A stretch of DNA of 64,000 nucleotides from Kryptolebias marmoratus (Eukaryota; Chordata; Actinopteri; Cyprinodontiformes; Rivulidae): the NCBI RefSeq assembly GCF_001649575.2, contig NC_051446.1:22666625-22730624 (forward strand), written 5' to 3'. How positions within the stretch are numbered: position 1 is the first letter of the stretch; each line of letters opens with the position of its first letter. Both the position numbers and the translations under genes were made by a program. This document shows positions 1 to 8,985 of the stretch, in pieces. The notes below the pieces were generated by a model. The model searched no databases. It had not been told where the DNA came from and was given only the letters and a program-made list of their open reading frames with translations.

Positions 1-350
1 ATCCAGCTGGTGTTTCATGAATTTTTTTGCTAACAGAGTTGACTCCAAACAGTTAACAGCTACATTTAAACAAAGATCTTGCACAATCTGTAAGTGCCCA
101 GAACATGTGGTGGGGCTCAGTCTCAGCTACTACCACATCAAACCATAGCTCTGTAGCTGTAAAACTAACAGAGTTACAGCCAATTTTTGTGTTTTTAACA
201 TCAATTGTTGCAGCCATCTTAATCAGGTGTACATCCAGTGATTACTCTGTGAAAGTTTTATTAAAATACATCCAGTGGCTCAGGAGACTTTTTACTAACA
301 GAAAGGCACACACAGCCACTGGTAAAAACATTATCACCCCCCTTAACCCT
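1..350 (+). repeat. Family A dispersed repeat, two joined partial copies
   Basis: The first ~45 bases match the 3' part of a repeat that recurs through the window (a 'ccag..g.ttcatgaa.tttttttgctaacag' pattern). Bases ~80-350 match the internal and 3' part of another copy in the same orientation: 'tctcagctactaccacatca', 'agccatctt', 'tgtacatccagtgattact', 'aaaacattatcaccc'. The 5' terminus is missing from the second unit, so this is a fused or partly deleted pair. It ends about 130 bases before the pmp22 promoter region. I do not know a database name for the family. Confidence 0.75.
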
Positions 351-479
351 TCCTGAAACAAGAAAAAAAAAAAATCACGTTTCCAAAACGATCATTTGAT
401 ACATCTTGTGTATTTTGTCAAATCTGCAAAAATTCTCGTCAGTTGATAGTTGCTTTTAGTTACTACAGCAGCAAAACAA

Positions 480-700
480 ACGAGCAGCAGATCCCATCAC
501 GTACAGTAAATCGGTCACCAAGGCAACCCGTGCGCCATTACGCACCGTCCGGTCTATATTGGGAAGGCTGGCTGTGAACCAGAGGGTCCCTCCATGACGC
601 AGCGACGCACGCAGGGCGTTGTTCTTCCATAATGAGACACTTTATAACAGCTCGGCAGTGCTGGCATCAATCTAGTCTGACTTTATAGCGCGGAGGACTA
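480..700 (+). promoter_or_regulatory. pmp22: Probable pmp22 promoter
   Basis: A CpG-containing, GC-richer block stands out from AT-rich flanks. It holds two TATA-like boxes (tttataac at 641-648 and ctttatag at 681-688), a 'tgacgcag' CRE/AP-1-like site near 596, and an RFX X-box-like palindrome, GTCACC-AA-GGCAAC, at 514-527. It lies directly upstream of a good splice donor at 777. Mammalian PMP22 uses alternative non-coding first exons; only one is evident here. Start-site choice between the two TATA boxes cannot be settled from sequence. Confidence 0.6.
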
Positions 701-776
701 ACGCTTCTGTTGGACTCTTTCAGGAAAACTTTTCTTTTGCCTCTTTTGAAAAGGAGATACGAGCTCTTCCCCTAAA
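672..776 (+). other. pmp22: pmp22 non-coding first exon (5' UTR)
   Basis: The donor is CCTAAA|gtaagt, with gt at 777-778. The start is estimated from the TATA-like boxes (about 672 or about 712). No ATG opens a useful frame into the donor. It would splice to the acceptor ...tttgctcag|attatctg at 1355/1356, just before the start codon. Intron 1 (777-1355) is AT-rich with nothing else recognised. Confidence 0.55.
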
Positions 777-1355
777 GTAAGTGGACTTTGCTTTCTTTCT
801 AAACTCGCTTTAATTCGATCCAGGCGGATTTTTAAAGGCGGAAACGCGCTCAGACGCACGGACCGAGCTGTCATCGCAAGTTGCGCCTCATAGAAATCAT
901 TTTAAAGTTAAAACCTTTCATATGGAGCTCACGTGGAAATATGATTTTCGCTTTATTCCACTAGTTATCCTAATGCTTTGCAAAATTAGTGGTCATTACT
1001 GGAAATATTCCCATTTTAGCGAGCGATTCACGCTGGGAATAGAAGTTTTAAAGGACAAAAAAATAAAATTTTCTCCCTTTTTTAGGCTGATTTGGATCGG
1101 TTTAAAAATAAAAAAAAAAATCATACATGCAATCCTTTAGCACAGAATTAAGGTTTAATCATGTTAATAAATTAAATTTAAATGGCTTAAATAGCTTAGT
1201 CCAACATGAGGACAGTTAGGGTCTTAAATTTGATGCTAAGAAAGTTTTTCTGTAGTCTGTCTTTGTGCTACAAAGACACACCCATGTCACAGCAGTTTGA
1301 CATCTATACAGAGACACATGTAGTGTTTTTCTGACAGACTGTCCTCTTTGCTCAG

Positions 1356-1446
1356 ATTATCTGAAAAGATGCTGCTGCTTCTCCTGGGAATCATCCTCCT
1401 GCACATCGCTGCTCTTGTTCTCCTGTTTGTGTCAACAATTGTCAGC
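1356..1446 (+). CDS. pmp22: pmp22 exon 2 (first coding exon, residues 1-26)
   Basis: Acceptor tttgctcag ends at 1355; 13 bases of 5' UTR precede ATG at 1369. It encodes [20 protein letters not shown] and six more residues to STIVS, the first membrane segment. Donor AGC|gtaagt, phase 0, at the same residue boundary as the mammalian gene. Intron 2 is only 246 bases. Confidence 0.95.
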
Positions 1447-4400
1447 GTAAGTCAAAGTTTTAGGAACATTTTTCTTCCTTTTTTTCCTGTTTATTCAGAT
1501 GCCATCACAAGTTTGCAAACTGAATTAGGTAAATCTAGACTGTAGAAATACTGTATACAGTGGAGTAGAATAGTTTCTCACCGAGGCTTGAATGCATTAG
1601 AAGGATTAATAACAGTTGCATGTCTGTTTTCTTCTTAATTCTTTTGCTTTTCTGCACAAGTATTTGACCAAATTGTTTATTGCTGATGCCAGGTATGGAC
1701 GTCAGGGGAAACTAGCACCTCAGACCTCTGGAAAAACTGTACTATTCACACTGGAGGACACGCCTGCAGCCCAGCATCCACTGGAGGTCAGACTTCTTCT
1801 TTTCATCATTCTGTTATTTACAACACTGATTATTTCTTACATTTTCATGGAAAACGTCTCAAACCCTTCTGATGATGTGGGGCGTGTCGCGCCTCTTTTT
1901 GGACACTGGCGCCATCTAGGGCAGAGAATGCGGCAGTGCCGTTCGGAGACGTGAGCTGATAGGCTGCCGCTGTATAAATAGTCCTGGTGTGTGATGTCCA
2001 TAATAAGGTCTCGTGTTGGGGGACCGTATAGTGACAGGAGCCGTGAATGATCTGGGTGGGGCCGCACAGAGTATTTAAACTTGTGTTTCTGCGAGTGTTT
2101 GAAACCAGAGCGGCCTTGGACCACCGGACACGATGACGGACCACGCCCCAGCGTCAAATCACCGTGTCCAGTTTGCAGAGATCACAGGGACAATTTAAGG
2201 CAGCAGCTGCAGCGTCAAGAGATTTATGCACATAAAGCTCAGCTAGGGATTAGAGGAAAATAGATACAATGAACAAATAGGTTCTGAAAACCCCATCATG
2301 GTATAATTTTACAACCCAGAAGTTATAACACTGGGAGAAGCTCATGTGAAGGGCAGCAGCTGGATGTTTTCCTACTAAAAGTGTTGCAGGAGTGATGTCA
2401 TTGGTCTAGAATGGACCCTCTCAGCCAGTGTGTGTTTGTCAGGCCTGCAGTGCCTGAACACTCCACCTGGTAGTTTGATGACTTGTTTGACTTGCTTTTA
2501 CTGACGCAAAGTGTTTATACAAGAAGGCCCGTGTGTGCTGCTTCTGGGTCTGGCTTTCCGGCTTTGGGAGATCAAAGATAGTCACGCTCAAAAGAGCTTT
2601 CTGGAGCTTTTCGCTGAGCAATCAAGTTCCTTCTGAAGTGAATCATGATTATCTTCATGTTAAGCAGAACTCTTGGAGTTTCTTCTTTTTGTTGCTGTGG
2701 TTACAAAACAAATCGGGTGACTTGAGTTCTGATGACACCAGGATGAGAGATGCACTGACCCGCAGAGCCAGTAACACATTTGCACAGCCAGGAAAAATTA
2801 CTTCATCAAATTTACACACTCTAAAATTAGCCACAGGGGAAGACTGTCAGACCAAAGCACGACGAGACAAATAAAACTCCACAACTCTGAGCATCAGAGC
2901 AGAGATAAGGCCGCAGTTATCTTCCTGTTTGGAGGCCAAATAGCAAAGTGACACGATAGATTCAACCTCTTACCTACGCTAGCCCTGCTGGGTTTTTTTT
3001 TTCTAGTTCCAGCTCTTATCCTTTATCCAGGCTTCGGATCAGCGAAAGAGAAACTCAAAGTTATTTTGTTGAAGTGATTTACTTTTGACGAAAACTTTTA
3101 ACATTCACATCCCACCATGAATTGAGTGGCAGCTTCTCACCGTTCAGTTCTGGAGGGACGGAGGTCTGAGCCACCTGTGGGACGAGGGGAGGGTCCACTG
3201 CAGCCCCCGCTGCTCATTGCAAAGAACCATACTTGCCTTCATGTCAGTCTTTAAAAGTCTCCAAAACACCAGAAAAAGTTGCTAGACGCTTACAAAAAAG
3301 AAATTCTTTAAACAGGACTGGAAACTCAATGAATATAGCAACAAAGTCCTTAAATTAGCAACACTGCTTCCACCCAGACCTACGCTGCTTTGCTCTGACT
3401 GGATAAAACCTTTGGCTCTGGTTCTTTTATTTGTTGAAAGCAGTGTCACTTTAATCGCTGTATCATAATTAGATTGGATGGCTTTAATAGAACACTCTTC
3501 ATCCCCTTGTTTTACAGATGACAGAAATCCGTTGTGGCGACAGAGACCTTTAATCCCTGCTAAAGTTAACCATCTGAAAACAAGAAATCCAGTGTTGGCA
3601 TCAAACTGGTGACATGTTTTCTTCCCATCTCTCATACTGCAAAATCACCAAGAGTTATTGCATTGCTTTTATTCTAATCGATCAGTTCATAAGTTTAGTA
3701 AATGGCCGTAGAAAGGGAAACATATCTGAAGCATTGCACTCAGGTGTGGCAATGTGGAACATTTCCATCATCCTCCTTTTTGTTCTTGACCGGTGATGAA
3801 TTATTTATTGTTTGTTCTCCCATTGGTGTAAGTGCTCCTCCATTAAAACCACAACATGTCTTTGATTTGTATCAACATCAGATAACCTCTACACCACATG
3901 TAAATAATAAAAGACTCACATTTCAGTGTTTGGAGACAGGAGAAGGAGATAAAGCAATCATAAAATCTCATTTCTATTGATTTGTATAAAGGATTTACTG
4001 ATATTAGGACAGAAGTGGTTTATACAACTCATTTGTGATGAAGCATATTGTGTGAAAATATTTCGCACTTATCAGATACTCGAAAAAAGGTTGGATTCAT
4101 CTAAAGAAGGAAACAGACACTCAAAAGTAGAAATTGTTACACTTTTGATTGTCCCCTGGAACTAAAAAACCTTGCCTAGAAATTTTATAACTCCTGGTGT
4201 GTTATTCCTGGAAAAAAACAACAAAAAAAACCCAAAAATGTTCCGGTAGACAGACCCAGCAGCTGGTCCACCTGGTCCACACGGGAGTCTAATGGGTTAA
4301 CATCTACGGAGGTCCAGCAGTAAGGACTGAGGTTTTATGATGAAGGTCCTCCTGTGAAAGGCACATAGAGTGTTTATGAATAAAACACTAGATCTTCTTT

Positions 4401-6397
4401 GTTGTGGATCCTTTACTCCAGACTTTATGTTCTGTTTGGGAGGATGTTTGTTAAACCCAGCAAAGATGAGCCATGTCAAAGCCTGCATCAACATTTGATT
4501 TCATTTGTTCCCTCATATTTGTTGCTGAATAAGTTCACCTGTACCCATGTGAAAACCTTTCCAATGATGACCCTAGTGTTGACTGAAGTGCATTTCCTGT
4601 CCCGTCTCTCCTGCAGAATGGATTCAGGCGGTCCAGGCTCTGATGATCCTCTCCATCATCTTCAGCTGCCTGTCTCTCTTCCTCTTCTTCTGCCAGCTCT
4701 TCACTTTACAGAAAGGTGGACGCTTCTTCCTCACTGGAGCCTTCCAGATCCTGGCCAGTAAGCTCACACCCTCCCTTAACTTTTTATTATCTCCTGCCAG
4801 CAACAGACAGACTATAATGTTTGCGCCCGTGTGTGTGTTCATGTTTCTGTCATCAAAATAGTTCATGAACCGGAGTACAACTTTAATAAAGCTTTCAGAA
4901 AGTAGCCAGTGGCTGAACATCTAATGTACAGCTGGATAACCTTTAGAGTCAATCCAGTACAAGATGGCCATCACAGCTAATCAATATCAAACACAAAAAA
5001 TTTTTAAAATTCAGTAAGTTTTAATTATATTGAGCTAACATTTGATGTTGTAGTAGACAAGTCATTCACAACACATACTGTGAGCATAACATCACATGAG
5101 ATCGTGCATAACGTTAAAGTGGCAACAACTCCATTTCTTAACACAAGATCTGCGATATGCATTCCTTCAAGGAAAACAAATCTATTAACATCTCTATAAT
5201 CAGGCCACAGAAAGTAGACAAAACTAGTATTTGTGTAAATACTTTTTAATTAAAGAAAGGTCACATATTTCTGTTTTCATTCAAGTAAAGTAATTGGCAT
5301 CATGTTATCCTTTAAGTTCTAAAAGTGTCTGCCTAACCCTCAGCTTCAGGAGCTGAAAAACTTTCTGCACTTTGGTTTGATTGCTTTAGGTCCCAAAGTT
5401 GCAAAACACCAAGCAGGAGTCTTGAGATTTCAGTAATCAAAGTAAATTTTAAAAAGGATTCATAATGGCCTATTTTTGCCATATTTGAGAGGTAAAAAAA
5501 ACAGTAGCAAGTACAAACAGTAAACCATTACACAGTTTTTGTTCAGTCATTATGCTCTTGTTAAATTAGCTTCGAGGTGCTGATATGTGTCAGCCAGTGA
5601 TAGCTGTGGGTCAAAAGGCTAAAAGTATGGGAATCATTGTTTTAACAAAACAAATAACTGAACAGCACTTCAGCAGTAGGTCCACCTACAGGCACACAGA
5701 GCTGATGCTCACCACAGAGTCTGTGGGAGAGAATTAAATTAAGAGTCTGAGCCAGTTAGGTAATGGTTTTCATGCTGCACTTGTCTATTGTGCTTCATGC
5801 CCTTTGGCCAGAGAGCAAGCTGCTCCACCGACAGTCCTTTTGTGTTCACTCTTGGCAGCCCTTTTGCAAAATGCCAGGTTTTTCTCAAATCCATGCCAGG
5901 TTCAGGCCAGGGGCACCCGGGCGCCCACTCAGCCAAACAGGAATGACTGGGACCACAGCCAGCGGTGCGAGTTAAAATGTCAGGGAGGCTGGCAGCGCGG
6001 AGGTCGGACAAACAGATCGTGTCATGTCAGACAAGGGAGGTGGGCGGAAGCTGGACAGGCCAGACGGGGGGTTCTGGAAGGGCTGTGATGAAACATGGAG
6101 GGAAGTCTTCTGGGAAAACCGACCCGCCTCCGTTGCCAGACAGGGTTCAGTTTGGGACAGAGAGACAGCAGAGAAACAAGATCTGATCATTGAATGCAGC
6201 CAGCAGCACTCCATGTTTGTTTTGTTACTCCTGCAGGTTTGTTTGTGATGAGCGGCGCCATCATCTACACGGTGATGAGTCCGGAGTGGGTGCCCGAGAA
6301 AAACACCTTCGGCTACTCTTACATCCTGGCGTGGGTGGCCTGCCCCTTGGCGCTCATCAGCGGACTCATCTACGTCATCTTGAGGAAGCGAGAATGA
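1369..6397 (+). CDS. pmp22: pmp22, peripheral myelin protein 22 (spliced, 157 aa)
   Basis: Four coding exons: 1369-1446, 1693-1786, 4617-4757 and 6237-6397 (stop TGA 6395-6397). Every intron is GT-AG, and the phases (0, 1, 1) join without a frameshift. The product is a claudin/EMP/PMP22-superfamily tetraspan. Membrane segments are about residues 2-25, 65-88, 96-118 and 131-153. The first loop has the W28...DLW(37-39)...C42...C51 signature and a glycosylation site N41-C-T, where the mammalian protein is also glycosylated. TM2 ([19 protein letters not shown]) and the tail (YVILRKRE) are nearly the mammalian sequence; the human protein has 160 residues, and the difference lies mainly in the loops. 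The family is a component of compact peripheral myelin made by Schwann cells and also occurs at epithelial junctions. The start ATG has A at -3. Teleosts often keep two pmp22 copies, and which one this is cannot be told. The gene looks intact. Confidence 0.96.
1693..1786 (+). CDS. pmp22: pmp22 exon 3 (first extracellular loop, residues 27-57)
   Basis: Acceptor tgatgccag ends at 1692; donor GGAG|gtcaga at 1787. It encodes [19 protein letters not shown] and the rest of the loop to CSPASTG, holding both tryptophans, both loop cysteines and the N-glycosylation site. The spacing between the cysteines is two residues shorter than in human PMP22. It ends in phase 1. Confidence 0.93.
1871..2136. mobile_element. 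LTR-like insert in pmp22 intron 3
   Basis: A GC-rich, CpG-bearing block is abruptly different from the AT-rich intron. The pentamer gatga occurs at both edges (1871-1875, 2132-2136), as a possible target-site duplication around a ~256-base unit that starts TGTGGGGCG. Inside is a strong TATA box (tgtataaatag near 1970), followed by 'aataag' and a G/T-rich stretch, the order expected in an LTR. The right end reads ...ggacac rather than the canonical ...CA, and higher GC continues to about 2260, so the borders are uncertain. No coding part or second LTR is seen. Confidence 0.35.
2137..4616 (+). other. pmp22: pmp22 intron 3, remainder
   Basis: No exon, RNA gene or clear repeat was recognised. 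The open frames here are short and AT-rich with no splice context. The stretch ends with a polypyrimidine acceptor, cccgtctctcctgcag, at 4616. Glial enhancers are known within mammalian PMP22 introns, but none can be identified here by eye. Confidence 0.6.
4617..4757 (+). CDS. pmp22: pmp22 exon 4 (residues 58-104)
   Basis: Acceptor ctcctgcag ends at 4616; donor GCCA|gtaagc at 4758. It encodes [19 protein letters not shown] through [20 protein letters not shown] to QILA: the second membrane segment, the short cytoplasmic loop and the start of the third membrane segment. It enters and leaves in phase 1. Confidence 0.96.
4856..5182 (-). repeat. Family A dispersed repeat in pmp22 intron 4
   Basis: Reverse-orientation copy. 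Reading + it begins with the inverted 3' part (atagttcatgaaccgg, gctttcagaaagtagccagtg), then 'caagatggccatcacagcta' and 'attgagctaacatttgatg', and ends in 'atgcattccttcaaggaaaa', the inverted 5' terminus. It is strongly diverged from the other copies. Confidence 0.8.
5183..6236 (+). other. pmp22: pmp22 intron 4, remainder
   Basis: No gene recognised. Bases ~5860-6150 are GC-richer with several open frames on both strands, but none has splice context or protein-like composition beyond chance. It ends with the acceptor tttgttactcctgcag at 6236. Confidence 0.55.
6237..6397 (+). CDS. pmp22: pmp22 exon 5 (residues 105-157 and stop)
   Basis: Acceptor ttactcctgcag ends at 6236; the split codon A+GT gives S105. 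It encodes [17 protein letters not shown], the second extracellular loop, then [17 protein letters not shown] and [10 protein letters not shown]. The third and fourth membrane segments and the basic C-terminus are conserved. The stop is TGA at 6395-6397. Confidence 0.96.
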
Positions 6398-6777
6398 GAC
6401 GTCGCTCCATCCCAGCGTTCCCAGTAACCCAACAGCAAGTGTTATCAGCTCCCTTCTGCAGTTTGAAGTTGTGAAGTCAGCGTTAACAGTGGCTAACGGG
6501 GAAGCAATCCCAAAAACCGACACAAAAACACAGATACCGTCTCTGTTAAAAGATGTATATAGTATCTATGGTTTAAAACCTATTTATAACACTTTTTACA
6601 TGTACATAGTTTTTGTGTTGCTCCGTCAAAGCGCTTCGTTTTAGCTGATTAAGTGCCTCGGTCTTTGTAATGACAAAATGATTCAACGCTATTTGGTTGT
6701 GAGTTTTCTGCCTTTATGTTAGAGTAATTGCCAAAGAATTATTAAAACAACAAAAAAAAAGTTCTGTTGCAATATAA

Positions 6778-6786
6778 TAACCAAAG
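6778..6786 (+). promoter_or_regulatory. pmp22: Candidate miR-9 target site in pmp22 3' UTR
   Basis: TAACCAAAG pairs with nucleotides 2-10 of miR-9 (9 contiguous bases). PMP22 has been reported as a miR-9 target in oligodendrocyte-lineage cells of mammals. The match is seen; function in this fish is inferred. Confidence 0.45.
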
Positions 6787-6929
6787 TGCATGTATAGAAA
6801 TAGGAAAGTTAAGCCAGTTTTGCTCTACAAATAGTGATAACAACAAACACGTAGAATAATCAAAATCTAGAGTTGTTTGTTTTATTATTTCTGAATTTGC
6901 AATTTTTTCTGTTTTTTATTTTCAACTAA

Positions 6930-6940
6930 AGATGGTGCTA
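6930..6940 (+). promoter_or_regulatory. pmp22: Candidate miR-29 target site in pmp22 3' UTR
   Basis: AGATGGTGCTA is complementary to nucleotides 1-11 of miR-29a, including the full 8-mer seed site TGGTGCTA. miR-29a is reported to repress PMP22 in mammalian Schwann cells, so the site is probably an ancestral regulatory feature. Confidence 0.6.
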
Positions 6941-7607
6941 TGTATTTATCATTCCTTTCAGTGATAGCAATCATTTACTACAGTTACTGAGCTATTTAAA
7001 GAGAAAATCAGACAGAAGAATGATTTATAAAGCCTGAATGAATCCTTCGGGAACACAACCTTTAATACTTTAAAACAGTCTGTTTTGGTTCATCAGCTTC
7101 TGAAAATGGTTAAAAAGAAGTTTAAAGTTATGCACTGATGAACTGAAAGTCATGAGGAGTTTCAGTATTATTCAGCAAGCTTGCAGAGAGTTAGATCACA
7201 TAAAAAAAAAAAAAGTTTAAATGGAATTTCATTTCATCTTTGCCTCTGTTGAAGTCTCAAGAGGCTAAATTGCCTTTTTAGTTAAACCTCTTACAGGAAA
7301 TAACACTGTTGGGCATTGTAGCAAATGAAATATTATCTATTCGCGCTATGACAACCAAGGTGAAGCCATATGAGAAATTACAGGAGGTTTGAAGAAAGTG
7401 TTAGCTCTATAGGTGAAGAAAAGACAGAGAGAACTGCAGCGATGACGCAACTATATGTTTGACGTACTTGAAGACTGACGTGCTGCAGTCTCTGCCTATT
7501 GATGTCTACACGTTAAGTTTGTTTGTCCTCCTCAACTGTATGAAACACTGTTTATATGTTGTGCATAACAGCTCTTTATTAAAATGTAGCCTAAAAGGAT
7601 CTCACTA

Positions 7608-7613
7608 AATAAA
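7608..7613 (+). terminator. pmp22: pmp22 polyadenylation signal
   Basis: Canonical AATAAA in 'cactaaataaaactactctc'. It is the first canonical hexamer downstream of the stop codon; cleavage would be expected at about 7625-7640. Confidence 0.65.
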
Positions 7614-7630
7614 ACTACTCTCACATTATC

Positions 7631-8604
7631 CAGTACTGTTGTATTCCACTGTTACATGGCTCCAAGCATGGGAAGCTAAAATTTACACAACACAGAAGTC
7701 ATTCTTAAATGAATAGTCTGGTGATTTTTGAAGTGTCAAATAGCTATCAGTAGTTACTTTCTTATCAGTCACAGAAATAAAAAAAATACCCTTTAGCCTA
7801 GCTTGGAAGGAAGACATTTTCTGCTCACTCCATGTTCTGTTACTGATGTCACAGCTGATAAGGTACCAGCTATTGATAACCATTTGGCAAAAAAATCACT
7901 TCAAAAATGACTCGACTATCCCTTTAAGGATGCTAAACTTCTCCACCAGTAACGTCTGGAACACGTGTCTGAGCTGCAGAAGCGTAGCGTGGAAAATCTT
8001 TGAGACAAGAATAAAATCCTAACAGTTTGTGGTGCAGAATCTGTAACTGACAGAAGTCACGTGTTTAAATATCTGTGTACAGTCGAGCTAGTTAACTCAA
8101 CCTTACTGTATGTCTTGGTGGATCAAATGAGCATCCCTGTGCATGTGGCTGCAAATACTATATGTGACTAGTGTCACCCACACTGGGGCAAAGGCACGCA
8201 CGCGAATGCCAGTTATTACGAGCATGCAGCTTGTGTTTCAGTGTCAGTGCCTCTCCTGACATCAGATATAAGAGAACGTGTTCAAATGCCAAAAGACGGC
8301 ATCTGTCCTTTGCTTGACATCTCCAGAACGGAGCCGTGTTGTGGTGGGTTAAAGCGTTAACTGGGGGTTTTAGCTGATTTTTGGGTTCAGTTCGAAGAGA
8401 ATCCCTTTAATGACAACTGCCCTTTCAACAACTCACTGTAAAGCTAAAGCCCTCAGTTGTCAATTTTTAATTTAAGCTTTCAAATCTCTTCATATAACAA
8501 AGTTTCTTTAAATTAACTCATTAAAGGATGTTTCTTACCACTCAAGCAGGCCTTTTTGTGTCTTTCACTTGCAGCACTCATTCATTACTTACATACATAT
8601 AGAC
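7631..8604. other. Intergenic, nothing recognised
   Basis: No coding exon, RNA gene or named repeat was recognised between the end of pmp22 and the next family A copy. Confidence 0.6.
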
Positions 8605-8985
8605 GTATTAAAGACCTAACATTCCTTGAAGGAATTCATATTGTCCGCCACCTTTTAGACCAAGATTAACTTATGTTAAGAAATAACTGTGTTATCCTTG
8701 TTTTGGTCAATATTGCAAGATCTCAATGTTGCATAGAGTTTGGAGAATGTGGTAGGAATGACTCTCAGCTACTACCACACCAGATTTTAGCTCAATATCG
8801 GCAAAATTAGCTGTTTCTGTGTTTTCTATGTTCTCTTAACTGTAGTGGCCATCTTGAATTGGGTTGACAACAAAACATGGTCAGTTGTAGATTCAGTGAT
8901 TACTTACATCCTAACAGCTGGCTTATGAGATATTTTGCTAAAGCCACAGATAAACAAACACACACGGGCAAAAACAGAATAGATC
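8605..8985 (+). repeat. Family A dispersed repeat, near full length
   Basis: Begins 'gacctaacattccttgaagg' with the palindromic 5' terminus, then 'ccgccaccttttagaccaag', 'gactctcagctactaccaca', 'agtggccatcttgaattggg', 'gagatattttgctaa', and a 3' end with 'acacacacgggcaaaaacag'. It is one of the most complete copies in the window. Confidence 0.85.

Larger units (their letters stand above)
6398..7630 (+). other. pmp22: pmp22 3' UTR
   Basis: AT-rich untranslated stretch of about 1.2 kb, similar in length to mammalian PMP22 3' UTRs, ending after AATAAA at 7608-7613. An earlier ATTAAA (about 6740) could give a short form. It contains miRNA-type sites listed separately. Confidence 0.7.

Noticed and set aside
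4624..4920. 98-codon minus-strand frame
   Set aside because: Antisense shadow of pmp22 exon 4.
5972..6523. Longest open frame in the window (183 codons, minus strand)
   Set aside because: Antisense to pmp22 exon 5 and its flanks; residues show no family, and the plus strand here is clearly coding.
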